Positions 6,543 through 13,234 of a stretch of DNA of 14,535 nucleotides are shown one piece after another. The notes beneath the pieces are model-generated. The model was not told where the DNA came from. It was given only the letters and a program-made list of their open reading frames with translations, and did not search any database. Each line of letters opens with the position of its first letter. Position 1 is the stretch's first letter. The position numbers and the translations under genes are program-made. Origin of the DNA: Mucilaginibacter sp. (GTDB lineage Bacteria; Bacteroidota; Bacteroidia; Sphingobacteriales; Sphingobacteriaceae); NCBI GenBank assembly GCA_019235595.1, contig JAFAKI010000188.1, positions 1-14,535 on the forward strand, written 5' to 3'.

Positions 6543-7368
6543 TTTTCTTTTGCTGCGCCTCCAGTCCCGCCTGCTCTTCAGCAAATTTGTTTACAACTAC
6601 GTCTACATACTGCAGCTTACCATAATCCACAGCAAGTTTTACTTCCATATTTAACGCATATCCACCGGTTTTGATGTGCAGGTTACTTACCTTTCCGATA
6701 GGTATCCCTGCCGGAAAAAGCGAAAACTCCGAGGTTACCACCTCCTCGCCTAAGTGTGGTTGTGCATTGTTGGATACATCTTTCAAATATCCTTTGTGCG
6801 GATCCAGGTCATCGGCCCACTCGATATACCCTATCTCGTGATTCTTTGCCAACATGGCGCTGAACCTTGAGTCTTTATGCAAAAGCGATTGCACTATAGA
6901 CATATGCGGACCAACAAACACCACCTTGCCCACTATTCCTGAGCTACAAATCACTCCCATACCCTTTCCAATCCCTTGCAGACTTCCCCGGTCAATAGTG
7001 ATATAATTATTGCTGCGGTTGGTGGAATTATTGATCACCTTAGCCTCGATATAAGTGTATTGCTGCTTGTAGATAGTATCCTTAACCTGTTTTTTGTTAA
7101 CGCTATCGACGTAAAACGATGCCTTCAATTGTGTCCTCAAACGGGCATTTTCTTTGGCAAGGCTGTCATTTGTCTCGCGCAAGGATAAATAACCGTACAA
7201 CTCATTAACCTGGGCATACAAGCCGCCGGTTATTTTGTTGGTTGAATTAATGAAAGATGCTTTTTGAAAGGAGTTGTATTTAATATAAATAACAAGAGAG
7301 CTTATCTCGAAAATAATAAAAAGAAAAAATGCGTTGTACTTATTGATAAATATCCAGAGGTTACGCAT
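6535..7368 (-). CDS. mreC: MreC, rod-shape-determining scaffold protein
   Basis: Bitopic inner-membrane protein whose periplasmic part self-assembles and activates PBP2 in the elongation complex. The 277 residues show a membrane helix at about 13-30 and a predicted coiled coil at about 46-85 (QVNELYGYLSLRETNDSLAKENARLRTQL). A beta-rich domain follows to about 250, with NYITIDRGSLQGIGKGMGVI, the most conserved segment in MreC. The C-terminus is charged (AEEQAGLEAQQKKNE). It overlaps mreD by eight bases. Upstream lies a 119-base gap to mreB, filled by a heptamer hairpin; the hairpin could lower or separate expression of mreC from that of mreB. Confidence 0.94.
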   Translation of the reverse strand: MRNLWIFINKYNAFFLFIIFEISSLVIYIKYNSFQKASFINSTNKITGGLYAQVNELYGYLSLRETNDSLAKENARLRTQLKASFYVDSVNKKQVKDTIYKQQYTYIEAKVINNSTNRSNNYITIDRGSLQGIGKGMGVICSSGIVGKVVFVGPHMSIVQSLLHKDSRFSAMLAKNHEIGYIEWADDLDPHKGYLKDVSNNAQPHLGEEVVTSEFSLFPAGIPIGKVSNLHIKTGGYALNMEVKLAVDYGKLQYVDVVVNKFAEEQAGLEAQQKKNE

Positions 7369-7379
7369 TGGTCAGATCA

Positions 7380-7483
7380 GATTTGAGATATGAGATTTGA
7401 GATGTGAGATACCCTTTGAGATTGTAAACTATATTAAATATAAGCTAATCAGTCTCAAATCTCATATCTCACATCTCATATCT
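7380..7483. repeat. Heptamer (GATNTGA) hairpin between mreB and mreC
   Basis: Left arm: four tandem heptamers GATTTGA, GATATGA, GATTTGA, GATGTGA (7380-7407). Right arm: their complements TCAAATC, TCATATC, TCACATC, TCATATC (7455-7482). Within both arms only the fourth base of each unit varies. The arms can pair over about 30 bases around a 40-base loop. The structure begins 11 bases before the mreC ATG (minus strand view) and begins 5 bases after the mreB stop, filling the gap. Confidence 0.8.
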
Positions 7484-7487
7484 AAGA

Positions 7488-8510
7488 TTACTGCATTAAG
7501 AATTTAAAATTCCCTATATTTTTCAATGCGGTTCCGGTTCCGCGAACTACTGCACGAAGTGGATCTTCGGCTACGTGAACAGGCAGTTTGGTTTTCGCTG
7601 CAACACGTTTATCCAAACCACGCAGCAACGCACCACCGCCGGTTAAGTAGATACCGGTTTGGTAAATATCGGCAGAAAGCTCAGGCGGAGTAATTTCCAA
7701 TGCTTTCAAAATAGCTTCTTCTATTTTAGAGATAGATTTATCCAGGCAGTGAGCGATCTCGGTATAAGAAACCATGATCTGCTTGGGAACACCGGTCATC
7801 AGGTCGCGGCCCTGTACAGCAAAATCTGATGGTGGATCTGGTAGTTCTGGTAATGCCGAACCCACTTCGATCTTGATCTTTTCTGCAGTACGGTCGCCAA
7901 TCATAATATTATGCTGACGGCGGATATATTGAACGATGTCTGAATCGAAGTTATCACCCGCAACACGGATTGATTGGTCGCAAACGATACCTGACAAGGC
8001 GATCACCGCAATTTCAGTTGTACCACCGCCAATGTCGATGATCATGTTGCCCATTGGTTCCTCTACGTCGATACCGATACCTACTGCAGCGGCCATTGGC
8101 TCGTGGATAAGGTAAACCTCTTTAGCGCCGGCAATCTCAGCTGAGTCGCGCACCGCACGTTTCTCTACCTCAGTGATCCCCGATGGAATACAGATCACCA
8201 TACGCAATGACGGGAAGAACCAGCCTTTGCCTTTGTTGATCATCTTGATCATTCCGCGTATCATGTGCTCGGCAGCATTAAAGTCAGCAATTACGCCGTC
8301 CTTCAATGGACGCACTGTGCGTATATTTTCATGGGTCTTACCCTCCATTTGCATCGCCTGCCGTCCAATGGCGATCACTTTGTTGGTTGTGCGGTCAAAC
8401 GCCACGATGGATGGCTCGTCAACCACTACTTTGTCATTGTGTATGATAAGGGTATTTGCGGTACCTAAATCAATAGCTATTTCCTGTGTGAAAAAATTAA
8501 AAAGACCCAT
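7488..8510 (-). CDS. mreB: MreB, actin-like rod-shape protein
   Basis: Forms ATP-dependent filaments on the inner face of the membrane and guides the wall-elongation complex. The 340 residues have typical family length. Visible are the short amphipathic N-terminus MGLFNFFTQ, phosphate-1 loop IDLGTANT at 13-20, phosphate-2 IDIGGGTTEIAV (about 159-170), and the adenosine motif TGGGALLRGL (about 291-300). The 107-base gap to purH is very AT-rich; the nearest -7-like motif is TATTATTTG at 8529-8521, one base longer than consensus, so a promoter for the Rod cluster here is plausible but not proven. purH lies upstream on the same strand, an order I recall from other Bacteroidota. Confidence 0.97.
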   Translation of the reverse strand: MGLFNFFTQEIAIDLGTANTLIIHNDKVVVDEPSIVAFDRTTNKVIAIGRQAMQMEGKTHENIRTVRPLKDGVIADFNAAEHMIRGMIKMINKGKGWFFPSLRMVICIPSGITEVEKRAVRDSAEIAGAKEVYLIHEPMAAAVGIGIDVEEPMGNMIIDIGGGTTEIAVIALSGIVCDQSIRVAGDNFDSDIVQYIRRQHNIMIGDRTAEKIKIEVGSALPELPDPPSDFAVQGRDLMTGVPKQIMVSYTEIAHCLDKSISKIEEAILKALEITPPELSADIYQTGIYLTGGGALLRGLDKRVAAKTKLPVHVAEDPLRAVVRGTGTALKNIGNFKFLMQ

Positions 8511-8617
8511 TGGCGATTGTCAAATAATAGTATGTAAAGTTGTATAAAAATAACTTAATAATTACAAGTTGCTATTAAAAGCGTTAAAATTCACAACTTA
8601 TTACGTGTTATTATTAA

Positions 8618-10144
8618 TTAATGTTTAAAATGTCGTACTCCAGTCATAACCATAGAGATACGTTTTTGGTTTGCCATGTCTATAGAGTCCTGATCCTTGA
8701 TTGATCCGCCAGGTTGCAGCACAGCTGTGATACCTGCCTCTGCTGCTAATTGCACACAATCATTGAATGGAAAAAATGCATCTGAAGCCATTACAGCGCC
8801 GTTTAAGTCGAAACCAAATTCAGCGGCCTTTATAACTGCCTGTTTCAGAGAATCAACCCTTGAGGTTTGCCCAACGCCGCTTGCCATTAACTGATTATTT
8901 TTTGCAAAAACAATAGTATTAGATTTAGTATGCTTCACCACCTTATTGGCGAAGAAAAGGTCTTTCAATTCTTGTTCGGTGGGTTGTTTTTCAGTAACGG
9001 TTCTCATTTGATCCGGACCTTCAACTACCAGGTCTTTGTCTTGCTCGATCACACCGTTCAATAAAGTCTTAAACTGCTTTAACGGCAATTCCACGGGCTG
9101 ACGGATCAAGATAATACGGTTCTTTTTCTCGCGCAATACCTGCACCGCTTCATCAGTATAAGCAGGGGCAATTAATACTTCGAAAAATATTTTGTTGATC
9201 TCTCTCGCAGTATCGGCGTCGATCTCTTCGTTGGCAATGATCACCCCGCCAAAAGCTGATACCGGATCACAAGCCAAAGCGTCAATCCAGGCCTCCTTTA
9301 TGAATGAACGACTGGCGATACCGCAAGCATTGGTATGTTTTAAGATAGCGATGGTTGGTTCAGTAAACTCATCGATCAGTGACACGGCGGCGTCAACGTC
9401 TACCAGGTTATTGTACGATAACTCTTTGCCATGCAGTTTGGTAAACATAGCATCCAGGTTACCATAGAATACACCTTTCTGGTGCGGGTTTTCGCCATAG
9501 CGTAAAGTCTGGCTTTTTTGAATGCTTTGTTTGAAAACCGGCAATTGCTCATCCTGGTTAAAGTATTCAAAAATAGCTGTATCGTAATGAGAGGTGATGT
9601 TAAAAGCTCGTTGTGCGAATGAACGGCGCTGATCAATGGTGGTTTTACCATTTTGTGTTTTCAGGATTTCGCCTAATTCAATATAATCGTCTTTTGATGC
9701 GACGATAACCACATCTTTAAAATTCTTCGCAGCGGCACGAATTAGAGAAATTCCGCCGATATCGATCTTCTCGATCACGTCAGCCTGGCCTGCGCCTGAT
9801 TTTACAGTTTCCTCGAAAGGGTACAGGTCAACGATTACCAGGTCGATTTCTGGTATTTCATATTGTGCCAGTTGCTGCTCATCGCTTTCAAAATTTCTTC
9901 TTGCCAGTATACCGCCAAACACCTTTGGGTGAAGAGTTTTTACACGTCCACCTAAGATAGACGGGTACGAGGTTAAATCCTCAACTGCGATCACCTCGGC
10001 ACCTAAGCTGCGGATAAAAGTTTCCGTTCCGCCGGTGGAATAAATATTCACTCCGAGGCGGCTCAGCTCATGGATAATGGGTTCAAGATTGTCTTTGTAA
10101 TAAACTGAAATTAAAGCGTTTTTTATTTGAACAGGATGGCTCAT
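8618..10144 (-). CDS. purH: Bifunctional AICAR transformylase / IMP cyclohydrolase
   Basis: Catalyses the last two steps of de novo purine synthesis in the cytosol: AICAR plus 10-formyl-THF to FAICAR, then ring closure to IMP. The 508 residues contain an N-terminal MGS-like cyclohydrolase domain (STGGT at 36-40, GGRVKTLHPKVFGG at 65-78). The transformylase domain follows, with SQTLRYGENPHQ at 211-222 and KHTNACG at 269-275, where K269 and H270 are the expected catalytic pair. I chose the ATG at 10144 (MSHPVQIKNALIS); an in-frame GTG at 10150 would add two residues. A -7 element lies at 10174-10167, giving a leader of about 15 bases. It lies on the same strand as purN, from which it is separated by the four-helix-bundle gene. 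Confidence 0.96.
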   Translation of the reverse strand: MSHPVQIKNALISVYYKDNLEPIIHELSRLGVNIYSTGGTETFIRSLGAEVIAVEDLTSYPSILGGRVKTLHPKVFGGILARRNFESDEQQLAQYEIPEIDLVIVDLYPFEETVKSGAGQADVIEKIDIGGISLIRAAAKNFKDVVIVASKDDYIELGEILKTQNGKTTIDQRRSFAQRAFNITSHYDTAIFEYFNQDEQLPVFKQSIQKSQTLRYGENPHQKGVFYGNLDAMFTKLHGKELSYNNLVDVDAAVSLIDEFTEPTIAILKHTNACGIASRSFIKEAWIDALACDPVSAFGGVIIANEEIDADTAREINKIFFEVLIAPAYTDEAVQVLREKKNRIILIRQPVELPLKQFKTLLNGVIEQDKDLVVEGPDQMRTVTEKQPTEQELKDLFFANKVVKHTKSNTIVFAKNNQLMASGVGQTSRVDSLKQAVIKAAEFGFDLNGAVMASDAFFPFNDCVQLAAEAGITAVLQPGGSIKDQDSIDMANQKRISMVMTGVRHFKH

Positions 10145-10166
10145 GGACACACGATTTTTAAAGCCG

Positions 10167-10174
10167 CAAAGGTA
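10167..10174 (-). promoter_or_regulatory. -7 element TACCTTTG of purH
   Basis: Exact TAnnTTTG on the minus strand, 22 bases before the purH ATG at 10144. The place where the -33 element should lie is taken up by the repeat array starting at 10182, and no TTG at good spacing is seen. Confidence 0.5.
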
Positions 10175-10181
10175 GGGAATT

Positions 10182-10256
10182 GTGACCAGTTATCTGTGAT
10201 CAGTGATCAGTTTTTTTATTATTGGTGATTAGTTAACCGGTGATCAGTTAATCAGG
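10182..10256. repeat. Left repeat array flanking the four-helix-bundle gene
   Basis: Tandem units such as GTGATCA, GTGATTA and GTTAACCG, interrupted by a T-rich stretch at 10210-10223. The array sits between purH and the four-helix-bundle gene. It is complementary, in register, to the array at 10715-10763: 10196-10206 with 10745-10755 (11 bases), 10231-10238 with 10727-10734 (8), and 10245-10253 with 10719-10727 (9). The end motif at 10251-10266 resembles 572-587. Confidence 0.75.
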
Positions 10257-10283
10257 TTATAAGCGGCTTAAAAATAATCGTTA

Positions 10284-10649
10284 TCAAGAAGTTGATTGTT
10301 GCTTGAGATAGTTGATATATCCGTTGATTAATCGCATACATTCATCACAGTTACCTTGCAATTTTTCAAATACTTCTTTGTTAATATAATCTTCGTCTAA
10401 CGCTACTATTAGGTGGTCAATGGTTTCAGATGCAGAGCCGCGGGCATTTATAAAAAACTTCCGCGAGTCGATATAATGGTATCGTCCATGACCTTCTGCA
10501 ATATTATTTCCAACAGAACGTGATGAGCGGATAATTTGGTCAGCTAATCGATATTTTTCGTCTACTGGAAAACTTTTGACTAATTCAGAAATATCTTTTC
10601 GAAGAGCATGGGCCTTTTTCCAGGCTTCCAGATCGGTAAATCCTCTCAT
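10284..10649 (-). CDS. Four-helix-bundle protein (23S rRNA intervening-sequence, S23-like)
   Basis: A protein of 121 residues matching the family of small four-helix-bundle proteins first found encoded in intervening sequences of 23S rRNA genes (Leptospira, Coxiella) and related to the Avd accessory protein of diversity-generating retroelements. Seen here: FTDLEAWKKAHALRKDI at the start, SRSVGNNIAEGHGRY in the middle (the most typical motif, about residues 63-77), KFFINARGSASET, and a C-terminal helix ending YINYLKQQ. The biochemical role is unknown; a nucleic-acid-binding role has been proposed for the family. Here the gene is not in an rRNA gene but between purN and purH, same strand, and is bracketed by complementary repeat arrays (10182-10256 and 10715-10763) that could fold the transcript into a stem around it. 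No reverse transcriptase is present. Confidence 0.9.
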   Translation of the reverse strand: MRGFTDLEAWKKAHALRKDISELVKSFPVDEKYRLADQIIRSSRSVGNNIAEGHGRYHYIDSRKFFINARGSASETIDHLIVALDEDYINKEVFEKLQGNCDECMRLINGYINYLKQQSTS

Positions 10650-10714
10650 AATAATAAGGTTAGGTATAAAAGCTTAGTTTATTGTTCAATCATTATTCAG
10701 CCAATCACAACTTA

Positions 10715-10763
10715 CCCCGATTAACTGGTTAACTGATTAACCGGTCACTGATCACTAACAATC
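10715..10763. repeat. Right repeat array flanking the four-helix-bundle gene
   Basis: Units GATTAACTG, GTTAACTGATTAACCG and CACTGATCAC, the reverse complement type of the array at 10182-10256. Its outer end reaches the purN stop codon (10764-10762). Together the two arrays form imperfect terminal inverted repeats of a segment of about 580 bases holding the four-helix-bundle gene. Confidence 0.75.
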
Positions 10764-11340
10764 AGCTCTTCATCTTCCGCAACAAACTTTCTATCACCCT
10801 CGGAAAATGCTGATGCTCTAACTGCTGGCCTTTGAATTTGATAATTTCCAGCGTGTCACCGGGTTCGATCTTGAAGCGTGACTGGTGGAGGATTTCGCCT
10901 TCGTCAAATTTTTCGTTTACGAAGTGTATGGTAATGCCCGATTCTTCTTCTTTGGCTGCCAGAACGGCGTTATGAACATGATCGCCATACATGCCCCTTC
11001 CGCCATATTTGGGCAATAATGCAGGGTGAAGATTAATAATTTTATTAGGGAATGCCTTAAGCATATTTTCTGGAACAAGCCATAGAAAGCCGGCGAGCAC
11101 GATCAGGTCGACCTGCAGGTTTTTCAATAACTTGATGATATTATCGGTTTGATAAAACTCCTCGCGGGTAAAAATGTGCGACGGCACCTCGAAATTGTCG
11201 GCACGCTGCAACACATAGGCCTGCGGGTTATTGGTAAGTATCAATACTACTTCGGCTTCGGAATTACGTTTAAAATGCTCCATTATTTTCTGGGCATTTG
11301 ATCCCGAGCCGGAAGCAAAAATCGCGATCCTTTTTTTCAT
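10762..11340 (-). CDS. purN: Phosphoribosylglycinamide formyltransferase
   Basis: Transfers a formyl group from 10-formyl-THF to GAR, step three of de novo purine synthesis, in the cytosol. The 192 residues show the phosphate-binding loop ASGSGSNAQ at 9-17. INLHPALLPKYGGRGMYG at 102-119 holds N103 and H105, equivalent to E. coli N106 and H108. D146 in KFDEGEIL completes the catalytic triad. A promoter with good spacing lies at 11513-11485, giving a leader of about 137 bases that contains a small open frame (11470-11354). The stop codon touches the repeat array. purH lies further along the same strand beyond the inserted four-helix-bundle gene, so the two formyl-transfer genes may once have been adjacent. 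Confidence 0.95.
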   Translation of the reverse strand: MKKRIAIFASGSGSNAQKIMEHFKRNSEAEVVLILTNNPQAYVLQRADNFEVPSHIFTREEFYQTDNIIKLLKNLQVDLIVLAGFLWLVPENMLKAFPNKIINLHPALLPKYGGRGMYGDHVHNAVLAAKEEESGITIHFVNEKFDEGEILHQSRFKIEPGDTLEIIKFKGQQLEHQHFPRVIESLLRKMKS

Positions 11341-11353
11341 TGATATTATGGTT

Positions 11354-11470
11354 TCAGCGGCATAAGGCTTTAATATAATCGGCCGCTACAATTTCTGTTT
11401 TTCTCTTAGCGTTTTTACCCCAATTTGTTAACCTTTTGTCTATTACCTTCAAAGATTTCTGTTCAAACGG
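11354..11470 (-). pseudogene. Short open frame or gene remnant in the purN leader
   Basis: After a TAG (11473-11471) an uninterrupted frame of 38 codons runs to TGA (11356-11354). Its second half reads KRLTNWGKNAKRKTEIV followed by AADYIKALCR, which looks protein-like (basic, then an amphipathic helix). There is no ATG; the only candidate start is TTG at 11452 (33 codons with the stop). I do not recognise a family. It may be the tail of a lost gene, a small leader peptide, or chance. Confidence 0.25.
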
Positions 11471-11484
11471 CTATTAACACGACT

Positions 11485-11513
11485 CAAATATAAAATTTTG
11501 ATCTGTTAAACAA
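11485..11513 (-). promoter_or_regulatory. Promoter upstream of purN
   Basis: On the minus strand, TTG (11513-11511), 18 bases, then TATATTTG (11492-11485): a good fit to the Bacteroidota pattern TTG-N17..20-TAnnTTTG. The start would be near 11478, just after the end of the lipoprotein gene, so purN is probably transcribed on its own from here. Confidence 0.6.
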
Positions 11514-11517
11514 CACA

Positions 11518-12030
11518 TCATTGCGATTTTACCCTAACAAAGCCCCACTGATAAATTACCCGTTTTTGTGTTGGGGAATAGTAGGTTTGCAAGTCCCCTG
11601 TTTGCAACACCAGAGAGTACTGTCCAAGATTGACGATACGTGCGGTCAGAAATGGCTTAGAATGTGTTGTTGTATCCCCGATGCGAGTTATTGTATCCTT
11701 ACACATCATGTTTACATTCAAAAAAAGCTTATCCTGCGAAAGTGCCCATCCGCCCCTGGTCGCCTGTGTCAGGCAATCAAAATTGGTATAGGTACAGGTA
11801 TTGTCGGGGTTAAACTTAAAAATCTGTGTCATCAGGCACGCGGTATCGAGTGTTAATACGCGCGTTGCGCTACTGCCTATGTAAGTGGTAACCTGTGCCG
11901 ACGACAACTGCCATTGATTCTGGGCAATCAACGTTGCAACATAATCCTGGTTGCTTTTTTTGCATGAATTAACCATCAAACCAACTGCCACAACTACAAA
12001 CAGAAGTACTAACCGGATATTGAATTTCAT
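11518..12030 (-). CDS. Small lipocalin-like lipoprotein
   Basis: A 170-residue protein with a lipoprotein signal: basic start MKFNIR, hydrophobic stretch to about residue 20, and VNSCKK with the lipid-bearing cysteine C23. The mature part has alternating beta-strand patterns (NQWQLSSAQVTTYIG, QIFKFNPDNTCTYTNF, GGWALSQDKLFLNV, YSLVLQTGD). These fit the lipocalin-like or DUF domains common in Bacteroidota lipoproteins; a ligand cannot be inferred. The SC-K-K context lacks the acidic surface-export motif, so periplasmic outer-membrane attachment is likely. I chose the ATG at 12030 rather than 12048, because a -7 element at 12053-12046 would place the transcript start below 12048. The next gene on the strand is purN, with its own promoter. 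Confidence 0.75.
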   Translation of the reverse strand: MKFNIRLVLLFVVVAVGLMVNSCKKSNQDYVATLIAQNQWQLSSAQVTTYIGSSATRVLTLDTACLMTQIFKFNPDNTCTYTNFDCLTQATRGGWALSQDKLFLNVNMMCKDTITRIGDTTTHSKPFLTARIVNLGQYSLVLQTGDLQTYYSPTQKRVIYQWGFVRVKSQ

Positions 12031-12045
12031 TTTATAACAGATATA

Positions 12046-12053
12046 CAAAATTA
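12046..12053 (-). promoter_or_regulatory. -7 element TAATTTTG of the lipoprotein gene
   Basis: An exact TAnnTTTG on the minus strand ends 16 bases before the ATG at 12030. It overlaps the alternative start at 12048, arguing for the shorter protein. No good TTG is seen at -33. Confidence 0.45.
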
Positions 12054-12125
12054 TGAAATGTATGCCATACTGATTAAGCAGCGAATATATAACTATAAAA
12101 ATTGCTATTTAGTTTAATCGCAAAA

Positions 12126-12220
12126 GTTTAGTTGGTTAGGTTGGATTGGTTGAATGGTTGATTAAGTGACGTGATCAACTTAACTTAGTCAACTCAATCA
12201 ACTTATTCAACTACTTAACT
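12126..12220. repeat. Hairpin repeat array before dlgD (GTTGATTAAGT type)
   Basis: Left arm units near GTTGGATTG and GTTGATTAA (to 12168); right arm units of nine bases such as CTTAGTCAA, CTCAATCAA and CTTATTCAA, running to the base before the ATG at 12221. GTTGATTAAGT at 12158-12168 pairs with ACTTAGTCAAC at 12183-12193 with one G-T pair. It shares the 15-mer at 12191-12205 and the stretch GGTTGATTAAGT with the tdk hairpin 11 kb away. Confidence 0.7.
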
Positions 12221-13210
12221 ATGCTAATCCCCTTCGAAAAACTAAAATCCGAATTCAAACGGGTTCTGCTTTCTCTTAATTTTAATGCAGAGGATGCGGA
12301 ACTGAGTGCCACTATATTTGCTGAAAACAGCCGCGATGGTGTGTACACCCACGGGCTTAACCGCTTTCCTGCCTTTGTTCAATATGTAAAGGATGCCTTG
12401 ATCGTACCTAACACAAAGCCAAGCCGGACGGGCGGCTTCGACGCCATTGAACAATGGGATGGACACCTGGGTGTTGGCACATTAAACGCTACCTTCTGTA
12501 TGCACAGGGCAATCAATCTAGCTCATGAATACAGCATCGGTTGCGTGGCTATCAAAAACACTAACCATTGGATGCGTGGAGGCACCTACGGCTGGCAGGC
12601 TGCCGAAGCGGGGATGATCGGGATATGCTTTACCAATACAATTGCCAATATGCCACCCTGGGGTGGCATTGATCCGCGTTTGGGGAATAATCCGCTGGTG
12701 ATTGGCATTCCGAGAAAGGGAGGGCATATTGTACTGGACATGGCGATATCTCAATACTCTTTCGGTAAGCTCAACCTCTATAAATCAAGAAATGAGCAAC
12801 TGCCTTTACCCGGAGGTTACGATAAAGATGGCAACCTGACCACCGATCCTGGCGAAATAATTGATTCTGTGCGACCGTTGCCTATCGGCTTCTGGAAAGG
12901 CTCAGGACTATCATTGGTTCTTGATCTGCTGGCTGCCGTTCTAAGTCAGGGGCGGTCAACAGGAGATGTAACCAAAGGTGGATCTGAGTCGGGCGTATCG
13001 CAGGTATTTATATGTGTAAAACCGGATAACGGACCACAAACAGACGCTATCATCAAAAATATTCTTGACTATACCAAAAGCAGTCGCATTGAAGGCGAAG
13101 GGAAAGAAATATTATATCCTGGAGAAAATACTTTGCGTATCCGAAAGAAAAGCATGGAGGAGGGTGTTTGGGTAGATGATGAGATATGGAAAAAAGTACA
13201 ACAACTATAA
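12221..13210 (+). CDS. dlgD: 2,3-diketo-L-gulonate reductase-like dehydrogenase (Ldh/Mdh type 2)
   Basis: Member of the NAD(P)-dependent malate/L-lactate dehydrogenase family with the non-Rossmann fold. The 329 residues follow E. coli DlgD (YiaK, 332 residues) closely as I recall it: SRDGVYTHGLNRFP at 37-50 with the catalytic histidine H44, AIEQWDGHLGVG, NTNHWMRGGTYGWQAAEAG at 113-131, MPPWGG, NPLVIGIP, GFWKGSGLSLVLDLLAAVLS. DlgD reduces 2,3-diketo-L-gulonate to 3-keto-L-gulonate in ascorbate/pentose catabolism. No other genes of that pathway are near, so the physiological substrate may differ (related enzymes act on ureidoglycolate, malate or delta-1-piperideine-2-carboxylate). The start codon follows directly on a repeat arm. 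The hydrolase gene begins 24 bases downstream, probably co-transcribed. Confidence 0.85.
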   Translation: MLIPFEKLKSEFKRVLLSLNFNAEDAELSATIFAENSRDGVYTHGLNRFPAFVQYVKDALIVPNTKPSRTGGFDAIEQWDGHLGVGTLNATFCMHRAINLAHEYSIGCVAIKNTNHWMRGGTYGWQAAEAGMIGICFTNTIANMPPWGGIDPRLGNNPLVIGIPRKGGHIVLDMAISQYSFGKLNLYKSRNEQLPLPGGYDKDGNLTTDPGEIIDSVRPLPIGFWKGSGLSLVLDLLAAVLSQGRSTGDVTKGGSESGVSQVFICVKPDNGPQTDAIIKNILDYTKSSRIEGEGKEILYPGENTLRIRKKSMEEGVWVDDEIWKKVQQL

Positions 13211-13234
13211 CATCGCAAGATTGTTATCCCTTTT

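Noticed and set aside
6543..6584. Upstream in-frame start for mreD
   Set aside because: It would add 14 basic residues read from within mreC; the ATG at 6542 overlapping the mreC stop is the normal coupled arrangement.
7380..7483. CRISPR array
   Set aside because: Units are 7 bases without spacers and the two halves are inverted; there are no cas genes.
8173..8547. Plus-strand open frame over the 5' end of mreB
   Set aside because: Antisense to the highly conserved MreB N-terminal half, and no recognisable protein.
8511..8617. Exact promoter for mreB
   Set aside because: The gap is AT-rich, but no exact TAnnTTTG is present; TATTATTTG has an extra base, so it was mentioned but not listed as a promoter.
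10182..10763. Diversity-generating retroelement around the four-helix-bundle (Avd-related) gene
   Set aside because: No reverse transcriptase, template/variable repeat pair or target gene is present; the protein fits the general S23/IVP family.
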